Assembly: GCA_902826155.1 (NCBI GenBank)
Contig: CADEDU010000012.1
Coordinates: 56,041 to 120,040, forward strand
DNA length: 64,000 nt
Direction of reading: 5' to 3'
DNA from: an uncultured beta proteobacterium
GTDB taxonomy: Bacteria > Pseudomonadota > Gammaproteobacteria > Burkholderiales > SG8-39
Program-made: the position numbers and the translations under genes
Shown here: in pieces, positions 11,514 through 19,002 of the stretch
Layout: every line of letters begins with the position of its first letter
How positions within the stretch are numbered: the first letter of the stretch is position 1
Notes under the pieces: model-generated
Databases searched by the model: none
Told to the model about the DNA's origin: nothing
The model's input: only the letters and a program-made list of their open reading frames with translations

Positions 11514-11939
11514 ATGGATACCAATGAAGTCCGCATTCGCGGCAACCTTGGCGCCGACCCGAAGGTGTTCAACGAACCGAACCAGGAACCCTTCGCCGTC
11601 TTCGATATCGCCACCAACCTGCAATTCCGTTCTCGCAACGGCGAGCAAGTCGATCGCACCGAGTGGCATCACGTCGCTGCGTACGGCTGGCGCGCCGAGA
11701 TCGCCAAGCACTTCACCAAAGGCATGAAGGTGCACATCGAGGGCAACCTGCGCACGCGCGAGTTCGATCAGCGCGATGGCAGGGCCAAGGCCACCGAGAT
11801 CGTCGCGCTGGATCTGCACGAGGTGAAGCTCGCCCCGAAGGCCGCGCCGAGCGAGATTCGTGCAAACGTACCGACGCGCGTCGATTCACCGAGCGCGCGG
11901 GCGCCCGCACCCGATCACCGCCAGCCCGCCTACATCTAG
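11514..11939 (+). CDS. ssb: Single-stranded DNA-binding protein
   Basis: A 141-residue OB-fold SSB. The core runs from 'NEVRIRGNLGADPKVF' through 'FDIATNLQFRSR' and 'WHHVAAYGWRAEIAKHF' to 'KVHIEGNLRTREF'. The tail after residue ~110 is Pro/Ala-rich but lacks the usual acidic D-D-I-P-F tip that recruits host repair proteins; it ends 'RQPAYI'. A weaker start 12 bases later is possible only in another frame, so ATG 11514 is used. It heads a plus-strand recombination set (nuclease and annealase downstream), where SSB would act on single-stranded intermediates during transfer or integration. Confidence 0.93.
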   Translation: MDTNEVRIRGNLGADPKVFNEPNQEPFAVFDIATNLQFRSRNGEQVDRTEWHHVAAYGWRAEIAKHFTKGMKVHIEGNLRTREFDQRDGRAKATEIVALDLHEVKLAPKAAPSEIRANVPTRVDSPSARAPAPDHRQPAYI

Positions 11940-12009
11940 TTCGCTTCGCATCGCGCGGGGCTGCCCGCCCTGCGCACATAGCGTGGGCGGCCTCGCACCT
12001 GGAGGTTTC

Positions 12010-12861
12010 ATGCACACGCCAGACCCCGATCTCGGCCCGCGCTGTATCGAGGGCCAACCCGCATCGGCCTATCACGCCGACCGCAGCGCCGTCTCAAGCT
12101 CGGCGCTCAAACAGATCCTGACTAGCCCGGCCCATTGTCGTCACTACCTGGACGAGGGTAGGGACGAGACGCCCGCCATGCTCACCGGCACGGTGCTGCA
12201 TGCTGCGCTACTTGAGCCCGAGCGTTTTTCGTCCGAATTCGCGATCGTCCCTGCAGTGGATCGCCGCACCAAGGCCGGCAAGGAGCAGTGGACCGCGTTC
12301 TGCGCTGAGCATCAGGGCAAGACGCTGATTCGCCGCGAAGAGGCCGATCTCGTCGAACGCCTGCGTGCAGGGATCGCCCGCCATCAGCGTGCAACGACCT
12401 TGCTCGATCTCCCCGGCAAAGCCGAGTTGTCGCTCTATTGGACCGATCCGCAAACCGGTGTTCGATTGAAAGCGCGCCCGGATCGGTTGTTATTCGCCCC
12501 GGCGCACATCCTGGTCGAGCTCAAGTCCACCCAGCGCGCCGATCGGTATCACTTCGAGAAGCGCATCGCCGATCTCGACTACGACTTGTCCCTCGCGATG
12601 TATTGCGAGGGCGTTCAGCAAGTGTTCGGCGCAACGCCACGCCCGGTGCTTTTCGTCATAGAAGACAAGACCTTCGAGATCTGTCTCTACGAGCCTGATG
12701 CCGACCTGCTCGATACGGGCCACCGGCGCTTCCGTCACGCAGTGGAGCGCTACGCCCGTTGTCTCGAGGCCGATCGCTGGCCCGGCTATCAACCTGACGG
12801 CGTGATCGAGCCCGTATCCCTACCGCGCTGGGCCAGCGCTCGCGCGGAGTTCGCCCTCTAG
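12010..12861 (+). CDS. RecE/exodeoxyribonuclease VIII-like PD-(D/E)XK nuclease
   Basis: A 283-residue protein matching the exonuclease VIII-like (PDDEXK_12) domain. The opening 'YHADRSAVSSSALKQILTSP' is the signature 'sxSxLk.l..sP' start. 'GTVLHAALLEPERF' follows. The nuclease core has 'RLKARPDRL' and 'ILVELKSTQRA', giving the catalytic Asp and Glu-x-Lys. ATG 12010 has a GGAGG just upstream, which decides it over longer upstream frames. With the downstream RecT it forms a RecET-like pair: resection of duplex ends followed by single-strand annealing. Confidence 0.88.
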   Translation: MHTPDPDLGPRCIEGQPASAYHADRSAVSSSALKQILTSPAHCRHYLDEGRDETPAMLTGTVLHAALLEPERFSSEFAIVPAVDRRTKAGKEQWTAFCAEHQGKTLIRREEADLVERLRAGIARHQRATTLLDLPGKAELSLYWTDPQTGVRLKARPDRLLFAPAHILVELKSTQRADRYHFEKRIADLDYDLSLAMYCEGVQQVFGATPRPVLFVIEDKTFEICLYEPDADLLDTGHRRFRHAVERYARCLEADRWPGYQPDGVIEPVSLPRWASARAEFAL

Positions 12862-12892
12862 CCCTTCAACCCATTCAGATTCAGAGATCCCT

Positions 12893-13657
12893 ATGGACCC
12901 CAAAGACCTGCCGATTCAGGCAACCAGCTATTCGATTTTCATCAACATGGAAGCGTTCGCGAACGCGCAGCGCGTCGGCGCGCTCCTAGCCAAATCCACC
13001 CTTGTCCCCGATGCGTTTCGCGGCAAGCTCGAGAACTGCGTCATCGCCATCGAGTTGGCCGAGCGCGTGAAGATGTCCCCGCTGATGGTCATGCAGCATC
13101 TAGCGGTGGTGAACGGCAAGCCCGGCTGGGACGCGCAGTTCGTCATCGCCAAGATCAACTCGTGCGGGCGATATGAACCGCTGCGCTTCGTACTCGAAGG
13201 CGAGGGCGACGATCAGGGCTGTCATGCCTGGACCCGCGAAATCGGCTCATCGGAAAAGCTCACCGGCCCGCGCGTCACCTGGAAGATGGTGCGCGCCGAG
13301 GGCTGGGACACGAAGTCCGGCTCGAAGTGGAAGACCATGCCCGATGTCATGTTCAGCTACCGCGCGGCCAGCTTCTGGGGCAAGCGCTACTGCCCGGAGC
13401 TACTGCTCGGCATGCCATCGGCCGATGAGCTGGAGGACTTCACCAACGGCCCTCGCATCAAGGACATGGGAAACGCCGAAGTCGTGCGCGATCCGGAAAC
13501 GGACCTAAACGCGATGCTCGACCAAGCACGCGCCACGAACACCCCGAGCGATGCGAGATCTGCAGCAACTGATATCGCATCAGCACCCGGCGCGACGAAG
13601 CCAGCTGACGTGGTTCCCAACTCCCCGGGCGAGTTCGAGGGTCATCTGTTTGCATGA
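12893..13657 (+). CDS. RecT-family single-strand annealing protein
   Basis: A 254-residue RecT-type recombinase. Family features include the 'VIAIELAERVKMSPLMVMQH' segment, 'VVNGKPGWDAQFVIAKIN', 'PRVTWKMVRAEGW' and 'MFSYRAASFWGKRYCPELL'. The last ~60 residues are variable and Ala/Pro-rich. It is separated by 31 bases from the RecE-like nuclease and is surely part of the same unit. RecT anneals complementary single strands and helps integrate or repair element DNA. An early M19 start is less likely because the family's N-terminal segment includes the first residues. Confidence 0.88.
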   Translation: MDPKDLPIQATSYSIFINMEAFANAQRVGALLAKSTLVPDAFRGKLENCVIAIELAERVKMSPLMVMQHLAVVNGKPGWDAQFVIAKINSCGRYEPLRFVLEGEGDDQGCHAWTREIGSSEKLTGPRVTWKMVRAEGWDTKSGSKWKTMPDVMFSYRAASFWGKRYCPELLLGMPSADELEDFTNGPRIKDMGNAEVVRDPETDLNAMLDQARATNTPSDARSAATDIASAPGATKPADVVPNSPGEFEGHLFA

Positions 13658-13751
13658 GTGCGCGGTCTTGATGATCGGCTAAGTGCCGAAGTGACCTGAC
13701 GCCTTTCCCCCGCGCGACGGCACGCAACACGCCCGTTCGCGTTCCACACAA

Positions 13752-13782
13752 CCCCAAGCGGGGACCGGTTTCCCGCTTGGGG
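13752..13782 (+). terminator. Strong stem-loop between recT and DUF932 gene
   Basis: CCCCAAGCGGG (13752-13762) pairs perfectly with CCCGCTTGGGG (13772-13782) over a 9-nt loop. The downstream sequence is pyrimidine-rich (CCGGTCTTCGCTTTTCGTTTT) rather than a clean U-tract, so it may be a terminator or attenuator. Confidence 0.6.
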
Positions 13783-13813
13783 CCGGTCTTCGCTTTTCGT
13801 TTTGGAGCCCTTC

Positions 13814-14878
13814 ATGAAAAGCGGTCGTTCATTAGTTGACCTGGCCACGGAGCTCGAACGCCAACTCGCCAGCAAACTGGACCTTCTCGTTCCCACTCGC
13901 CATCTGGTCCATCGTACCGAGCCACAAGGTGATTGTCGTTTGGCGATTACCGAGCCCGGCGCGCACAACCATTACGCAGTCACCGAGCTTGCACGGCGCC
14001 AGTTGGCTGACAAGCTCAAGATCCCGTTCCAGTACTTCGAGCGCATGCGCGCTGAGCAGCCAACGCTGCTCGACAGCAACGTGAACACTTGGCTTGGCTC
14101 GGGCGAAGACGAGCGGCTGATGGTGCGCATGCTCGATGGTCGAGTGCGCGCAATCCTGTCCGACCGGTACCGCCGGCTCGACCACGTCGACCTGGCCGAG
14201 CACATCCTGCCGATCCTGCAGCGTTTGCCCGATGCACGCTTCGAATCGGTCGAGCTCACCGAGACGCGCATGTATCTGAAGGTCGTCACGCCGCGCGTCG
14301 AAGCGGAGCTTGCGCCGGGCGATATCGCGCAGGCGGGTGTAGTGGTCACCAATTCCGAAGTCGGATGCGGCACGCTCTCAGTGCAACCGCTGCTGTTTCG
14401 GCTGATCTGCAAGAACGGCCTGATCGCGCCCGATACCGCGCTTCGCAAAACGCACCTGGGGCGCGCGGTGTCCGTCGACGACTCGGGGGTGATCTACAAG
14501 GACGATACGGTCGAGGCCGAAGACAAAGCGCTGTTCCTCAAAGTGCGCGATGTGGTCGAGGCCGCAGTGTCGGAGGCGACATTCAAGCTGATAGCCGACA
14601 AGTTCAGGCGAACCAAGGCGATCAAGCTGATCGGCGATCCGGTGAAATCGATCGAGGTCCTCGCGCAGCGCTGGCCGTTGAGCAACGAGGAGCGGCGCGG
14701 CGTGCTGCGATCGCTGATCGAAACCGGCGACTTGACCGGGTTCGGTTTGGTGAACGCGGTGACGCACTACTCGCAGGATGTCGAGAACTACGATCGGGCG
14801 ACTGAGCTCGAGGCGCTGGGTGGTCGGCTCGTTGAGCTGCCGGCCAAGGATTGGAAGGAGGTGGCGGAGGCGGTGTAG
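13814..14878 (+). CDS. DUF932 domain-containing protein
   Basis: A 354-residue protein of the DUF932 family, found on plasmids, phages and integrative elements with unknown biochemistry. Characteristic stretches are 'HYAVTELARRQLADKLKIP', 'VNTWLG', 'RAILSDRYRRLDHVDLAE' and 'GTLSVQPLLFRLICKNGL'. I chose ATG 13814, which has a GGAG 7 bases upstream; a TTG start at 13802 would add four residues. It follows the ssb-recE-recT set and probably shares its regulation. No catalytic residues are assignable. Confidence 0.85.
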   Translation: MKSGRSLVDLATELERQLASKLDLLVPTRHLVHRTEPQGDCRLAITEPGAHNHYAVTELARRQLADKLKIPFQYFERMRAEQPTLLDSNVNTWLGSGEDERLMVRMLDGRVRAILSDRYRRLDHVDLAEHILPILQRLPDARFESVELTETRMYLKVVTPRVEAELAPGDIAQAGVVVTNSEVGCGTLSVQPLLFRLICKNGLIAPDTALRKTHLGRAVSVDDSGVIYKDDTVEAEDKALFLKVRDVVEAAVSEATFKLIADKFRRTKAIKLIGDPVKSIEVLAQRWPLSNEERRGVLRSLIETGDLTGFGLVNAVTHYSQDVENYDRATELEALGGRLVELPAKDWKEVAEAV

Positions 14879-14985
14879 GTGGCGAGTTGTTCTTGTTCGT
14901 TGGGGTGCGATGCCGGGGAATATCCTGGCATCGCGCACTTCTCGTGAGGCTTTTCTGGCCTCCTTTCATCTGTCGCCGATTACAA

Positions 14986-15006
14986 TGTACGGCAAGTTAC
15001 CGTACA
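14986..15006 (+). promoter_or_regulatory. Palindromic operator upstream of the toxin-antitoxin pair
   Basis: TGTACGG (14986-14992) and CCGTACA (15000-15006) are perfect 7-bp arms with a 7-bp spacer. Two TACAAT hexamers (14981-14986 and 15003-15008), possible -10 elements, flank or overlap it. The site ends 24 bases before the antitoxin start. Antitoxins of this class repress their own operon from such palindromes. Confidence 0.7.
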
Positions 15007-15030
15007 ATATCGAGCTTGGAGGTATAGCCC

Positions 15031-15309
15031 ATGAAAGAGCCCCAGACCAGAACCGCGCGCCTCGAGGCGCGCCTAAGCCCAGATGTTCAAAGTGTGCTCA
15101 AGCGAGCAGCCGATTTGCAGGGCCGCTCGCTGAGCGATTTTGTCATCGCTGCAGCACATGACACGGCGATGCGAGTGATCGAACAGGCGGAAATTCTCCG
15201 ATTGTCCCGATCCGACCAGGTTCGTTTTGCCAAGGCTTTGATCAATCCGCCAGCTCCTTCGGCGGCGCTCAAACGAGCCCGCAAGCGTCACCAGAAACTG
15301 GTGGTCTAG
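15031..15309 (+). CDS. DUF1778 (TacA-type) antitoxin
   Basis: A 92-residue ribbon-helix-helix antitoxin of the DUF1778 family. The N-terminal DNA-binding part includes 'RTARLEARLSPDVQSVLKRA' and 'GRSLSDFVIAAAHDTA'; the C-terminal 'EILRLSRSDQVRFAKALINP' is the toxin-wrapping tail typical of the family. It is followed after 3 bases by a GNAT toxin, the standard TacA-TacT order. It should neutralise the toxin and repress the operon at the palindrome upstream. Confidence 0.93.
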   Translation: MKEPQTRTARLEARLSPDVQSVLKRAADLQGRSLSDFVIAAAHDTAMRVIEQAEILRLSRSDQVRFAKALINPPAPSAALKRARKRHQKLVV

Positions 15310-15312
15310 TAA

Positions 15313-15819
15313 GTGCGTGGGCCGTATCGCATCGACGCGCTGGCAGCCGGGCACGACCGCACGGGATTCAAATGCGGGTCAGAGCCGCTCGACCGATACT
15401 TCAAAGAACTGGTCTCTCAAGATCTACGGCGAAACGTCGCAACATGCTTCGTCGCCGTTGACGTCGCATCCAGCTCGATCGCTGGCTACTACACGCTTTC
15501 TGCGGGCAGCGTTCCGCTCACGGGAATTCCGGTCGATCTTCGCAAGAAACTGCCACGCTACCCTTCAGTCCCCGTCGTTCGCATGGGGCGGTTAGCCGTC
15601 GACGAACGAGCGCGTGGCACTGGCCTTGGTGGTGCAATGATCATAGATGCCTTCGAGCGCATCCTCGCATCGGAGATCGGATGCTACGCGTTGCTGGTCG
15701 ATGCGAAGGACGATAACGCGGTGGCCTTCTATCGGCACCTTGGCTTTCTTCACTTGGAAGGTGCGGACGACGTGTTGTTCCTGCCAATCGCGACGGGAAG
15801 AAAAGTTTTGCTCGGATAG
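15313..15819 (+). CDS. GNAT-family toxin (TacT-type acetyltransferase)
   Basis: A 168-residue acetyltransferase of the class that blocks translation by acetylating the amino group of charged tRNA. The acetyl-CoA motif is 'VVRMGRLAVDERARGTGLGG' (Arg/Gly pattern RGTGLG), and the C-terminal 'AVAFYRHLGF' is the typical GNAT beta-5/alpha-4 element. The start is GTG at 15313, 3 bases after the antitoxin stop; there is no ATG option in frame near it. The pair probably stabilises the element. Target tRNA cannot be told from sequence. Confidence 0.92.
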   Translation: MRGPYRIDALAAGHDRTGFKCGSEPLDRYFKELVSQDLRRNVATCFVAVDVASSSIAGYYTLSAGSVPLTGIPVDLRKKLPRYPSVPVVRMGRLAVDERARGTGLGGAMIIDAFERILASEIGCYALLVDAKDDNAVAFYRHLGFLHLEGADDVLFLPIATGRKVLLG

Positions 15820-16147
15820 GGAAGGGCTCGCCAAGCTGCTGCTGACTAGCTTTCCGGAGAAGTGCCGAGGTATTGCACACCGTCGACTCAAGCTTGATCT
15901 CCGAGCAGATAGAGATCTGACCTATCGGGCGATCGGCCGCCCCGGTGCATGCGCGACGGGGCGGCAAAACTCGACTTTCAGCTGTGTGGCATGGGGCCAG
16001 ACTCACCGTCCTGGCCAGGAGCGGTTACTCGCAAGATTGGGCCCGAGACCGTTGACGTTGCGGCTCGAAAGCTCGCGCGAGTACCGCTTGAAGATCGTTT
16101 TTTTGGCGAGAGTCCTTCGCGATCGAAGTAAAATGAAGAGGAGATGA
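15820..16147 (+). other. Intergenic stretch upstream of the restriction operon
   Basis: No convincing gene. A TAAAAT hexamer at 16129-16134 and an AGAGGAG ribosome site close to 16137-16143 sit directly before the methyltransferase start, so the operon promoter probably lies at the end of this gap. A 60-codon frame at 15949-16131 has no recognisable content. Confidence 0.5.
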
Positions 16148-17437
16148 ATGAGCCGCAAGATTACGGCTGAGCCAGGGCGCAAACTCACGGTGTCTCGCAA
16201 GAATCAAGCGGCTTCGCGACGCAGCCGGACTGTTATATCCCTATTTACCGGCGCGGGTGGGCTCGACTTGGGACTAGAAGTCGCTGGCTTCAATATCGCT
16301 GCATGCGTTGAAATTGATGTGGCATCGCGCGAAACGCTGCGCACAAATCGGCCCGCATGGAAGCTCGTCGAGCCAGGCGACATTCACAGAGTCAGCCCCG
16401 AGCAGGTCCTTTCTCATGCTGGTGTTGAGCGCCGTGGGGCCTGCGTCGTGAGCGGCGGGCCGCCGTGCCAGCCGTTTTCAAAGTCGGCAAACTGGGCGAC
16501 CAGGGGATCGAGCGGCATGCTCGATCCGCGCTCCGCGACGCTGCTCGCTTACCTCAAGTTCGTCGACGCCGCGCTGCCTCGCGTGTTCCTTCTCGAAAAC
16601 GTGCGAGGACTAAGCGCAGGCACCTCGCAAAACAGCGCGCTGCAGCCGCTACGCGACGAGATTGATGCTATTAACCGCCGCAACGGCACGAGCTACAAAG
16701 CGCAGGTGGTGCACCTAAACGCCGCTGACTACGGCGTGCCCCAGATCAGAGAGCGCGTGTTCATCATCGCAAGCATCGACGGCCGTGCCTTTGAGGCGCC
16801 CGCGGCCACGCACGGCGACGATTACGGGCTGGAGCCGTACCGCTCGGCTTGGGACGCCATCGGTGACCTCGACAAGCCCGAGTGGCCATCCGAGCTCAAC
16901 CCAACGGGAAAATGGGCCGAGCTTCTTAAGAGCATCCCCGAGGGCAAGAACTACCTCTGGCACACACCACGCGGTGGGGGCCGACCGCTCTTCGGATGGC
17001 GCACGCGTTACTGGTCATTCCTGCTGAAGCTTTCGAAGTGCCAGCCGTCGTGGACTATTCAAGCGATTCCCGGTCCCGCTACTGGCCCGTTCCATTGGCG
17101 AAGTAGGCTGCTCTCGGTCGAAGAGCTTGCCCGCCTCCAAACGTTTCCCAAAGATTTCCGCTTCATAGGGGATCGACGCTCCGCGCATCGGCAGATCGGC
17201 AACGCCGTACCTTGCGCACTTGGTGAACTTCTCGGGCTGGAGATACGTCGGCAGCTTCTTGATGACATCGAAGCATCTGGCACACTCTCGCTCATACCAA
17301 ATCGTCGCAATGGCATGGCGCGCGCGCACCATACGGGGAAGGTTCCTTCGAGCTATCGAGCGCTTGAGGGAGCGCATCGAGACCACCCCGGGCCCGGGCG
17401 GGGACCAGGCAGAGTATGGACCGCGAAAGCAAAGTGA
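16148..17437 (+). CDS. DNA (cytosine-5)-methyltransferase
   Basis: A 429-residue C5-methyltransferase that would protect host DNA. Motif I is 'VISLFTGAGGLDLGLE' near residue 27, the catalytic Pro-Cys is in 'SGGPPCQPFSKSA' near residue 104, motif VI is 'FLLENVRGL', motif VIII 'GVPQIRERVFIIA', and motif X 'HRQIGNAVPCALG'. The target-recognition region between VIII and IX is present, so it should be active. ATG 16148 has a good AGAGGAG; an ATG four bases earlier is out of frame. It overlaps the next gene by 22 bases and heads a five-gene restriction operon. Confidence 0.95.
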   Translation: MSRKITAEPGRKLTVSRKNQAASRRSRTVISLFTGAGGLDLGLEVAGFNIAACVEIDVASRETLRTNRPAWKLVEPGDIHRVSPEQVLSHAGVERRGACVVSGGPPCQPFSKSANWATRGSSGMLDPRSATLLAYLKFVDAALPRVFLLENVRGLSAGTSQNSALQPLRDEIDAINRRNGTSYKAQVVHLNAADYGVPQIRERVFIIASIDGRAFEAPAATHGDDYGLEPYRSAWDAIGDLDKPEWPSELNPTGKWAELLKSIPEGKNYLWHTPRGGGRPLFGWRTRYWSFLLKLSKCQPSWTIQAIPGPATGPFHWRSRLLSVEELARLQTFPKDFRFIGDRRSAHRQIGNAVPCALGELLGLEIRRQLLDDIEASGTLSLIPNRRNGMARAHHTGKVPSSYRALEGAHRDHPGPGRGPGRVWTAKAK

Positions 17438-19002
17438 TTACCGAAACCCCGCGGACAGTGCCGATTCGGCCCGAAGTGGCCATGTACGCCGCGTTCGCGC
17501 GACTAAATTACAAGCCCTGGTACGCGATCAGCGAGTTTGTCGACAACGCTGTACAGAGCGCGCTATCCAACATGGATGCGCTCCGGGCCGCCGACCAGAA
17601 CTTCCGCCTGAACGTTGAGATTGATATCGACGAGAATCACATTGAGATCCGCGACAACGCGGCGGGAATCTCCGTTCGCGACTACGCCCGCGCGTTTCTT
17701 CCAGCGTCGCCGCCCCCGGACACGAAAGGCCTCTCGGAGTTCGGCCTCGGGATGAAAGCCGCTGCAAGCTGGTTTGCCTCGCAGTGGTCGGTTCGTACGA
17801 CCGCTCTCGGCGAGAACGTCGAGCGCGAGATCACCTTCGACATACCTACGATCGTCGCGAGCAATCGCGATCGGCTAGACGCAATCGAGCGCAGCGCCCA
17901 TGCCTCCGATCACTACACTGTGTTGTCGCTCGCCAACCTGCACGTTCACCCGCGAGGAAGGACGGTCGGAAGGATCAAGGACCACCTTCGAAGCATATAC
18001 CGTGTTTTTTTGCGCGACCGGCTACTTGAACTTCGCGTGAACGGTGAAAGCCTGAGCTACGAGTCGCCGCCGATCTTACACGCGCCCCACCATGCCACTC
18101 CCGACGGGTCACCGGTGGAGTGGCGCAAGGACTTCGATCTCGATCTGGGTGATGGACACCGCGTGCGCGGATGGGCTGCCATTCTCGCAAGGGCGAGCGT
18201 AACCAATGCCGGCTTCTCGATCTTTCGTCGTCGTCGGCTCATTCAGGGCAGCTATGGCGAGGGTTACCGGCCCGAAACAGTCTTTGGCAAGCCGAATAAG
18301 TTCGTCTACCAGCGGCTCATCGGTGAGCTGGAGGTTGAAGGCTTCGCGGTAAGTCACACGAAGGACGGCATCCAATGGGAAGATTGGGAGGATGACATCC
18401 TCACCTGGATCAAGGACAAGCTCGATTCGGAGCCACTGCCCTTACTTGATCAGGCTGCCAACTACCGGGCGCGCGCAGCAATTGACCGGGATGCCATCGG
18501 GGAGGCGACGCGTGACCTCAGGAACGCCATCACGCAGCACCTGCCCCCAATCGTTGATCGTCAGCTCAACACCCCGCCTGACGAGTCGCCCCTAGACGCG
18601 CAGCTTCCCCCGCCGCCTGCCGACGCCACGTCACTCCGAACCGAGCAGGTCAGGCTCAATCTTGAGCACTCGCACCGGAAATGGATCGTCGATATGGAGC
18701 TTTTGACCCATGGAACAGTTGACTCCTGGTATGAGCTTGCCGAACACGAAACGACTGGCGATACGACACGCATACAAATCAGGGTCAACCTCGGGCACCC
18801 CTTCATGGTGCGGTTCGTCTCACCTGACGGCGATGAGCTCGTGCCGTTCACCCGCTTGGCCGCCGCGCTTGCTATCGCCGAGATCACAGCGCGAGAGCAA
18901 GGCGTCCGACAGGCCGGCACGCTGCGAATCAACCTTAACCAGATTCTACGGTCCGCGCTCTCTGGGCCGGTGCAGCACCAGGAGATCAAACATGGCAGCT
19001 GA
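17416..19002 (+). CDS. MORC/MutL-like GHKL ATPase of a restriction system
   Basis: A 528-residue protein with an N-terminal GHKL (Hsp90/gyrase/MutL-type) ATPase fold. The N-box Glu and Asn are in 'ISEFVDNAVQSA' (about residue 38), the G1 box is 'IEIRDNAAGIS', and the G2 glycine-rich lid is 'GLSEFGLGMKAAASWFA'. An S5-like domain follows, with 'FSIFRRRRLIQGSYGEGYRP' matching the MORC-type strand. The rest is unassigned. Prokaryotic MORC-like ATPases occur in restriction operons with Z1 and PD-(D/E)XK partners, as here. It overlaps the methyltransferase and the Z1 gene, so the genes are translationally coupled. Confidence 0.88.
   Translation: MDRESKVITETPRTVPIRPEVAMYAAFARLNYKPWYAISEFVDNAVQSALSNMDALRAADQNFRLNVEIDIDENHIEIRDNAAGISVRDYARAFLPASPPPDTKGLSEFGLGMKAAASWFASQWSVRTTALGENVEREITFDIPTIVASNRDRLDAIERSAHASDHYTVLSLANLHVHPRGRTVGRIKDHLRSIYRVFLRDRLLELRVNGESLSYESPPILHAPHHATPDGSPVEWRKDFDLDLGDGHRVRGWAAILARASVTNAGFSIFRRRRLIQGSYGEGYRPETVFGKPNKFVYQRLIGELEVEGFAVSHTKDGIQWEDWEDDILTWIKDKLDSEPLPLLDQAANYRARAAIDRDAIGEATRDLRNAITQHLPPIVDRQLNTPPDESPLDAQLPPPPADATSLRTEQVRLNLEHSHRKWIVDMELLTHGTVDSWYELAEHETTGDTTRIQIRVNLGHPFMVRFVSPDGDELVPFTRLAAALAIAEITAREQGVRQAGTLRINLNQILRSALSGPVQHQEIKHGS

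Noticed and set aside
17416..19002. The GHKL ATPase as a chromosomal MutL or histidine kinase
   Set aside because: There is no MutL C-terminal dimerisation domain or H-box, and the operon context with Z1, DUF4420 and a methyltransferase fits the restriction-linked MORC type.
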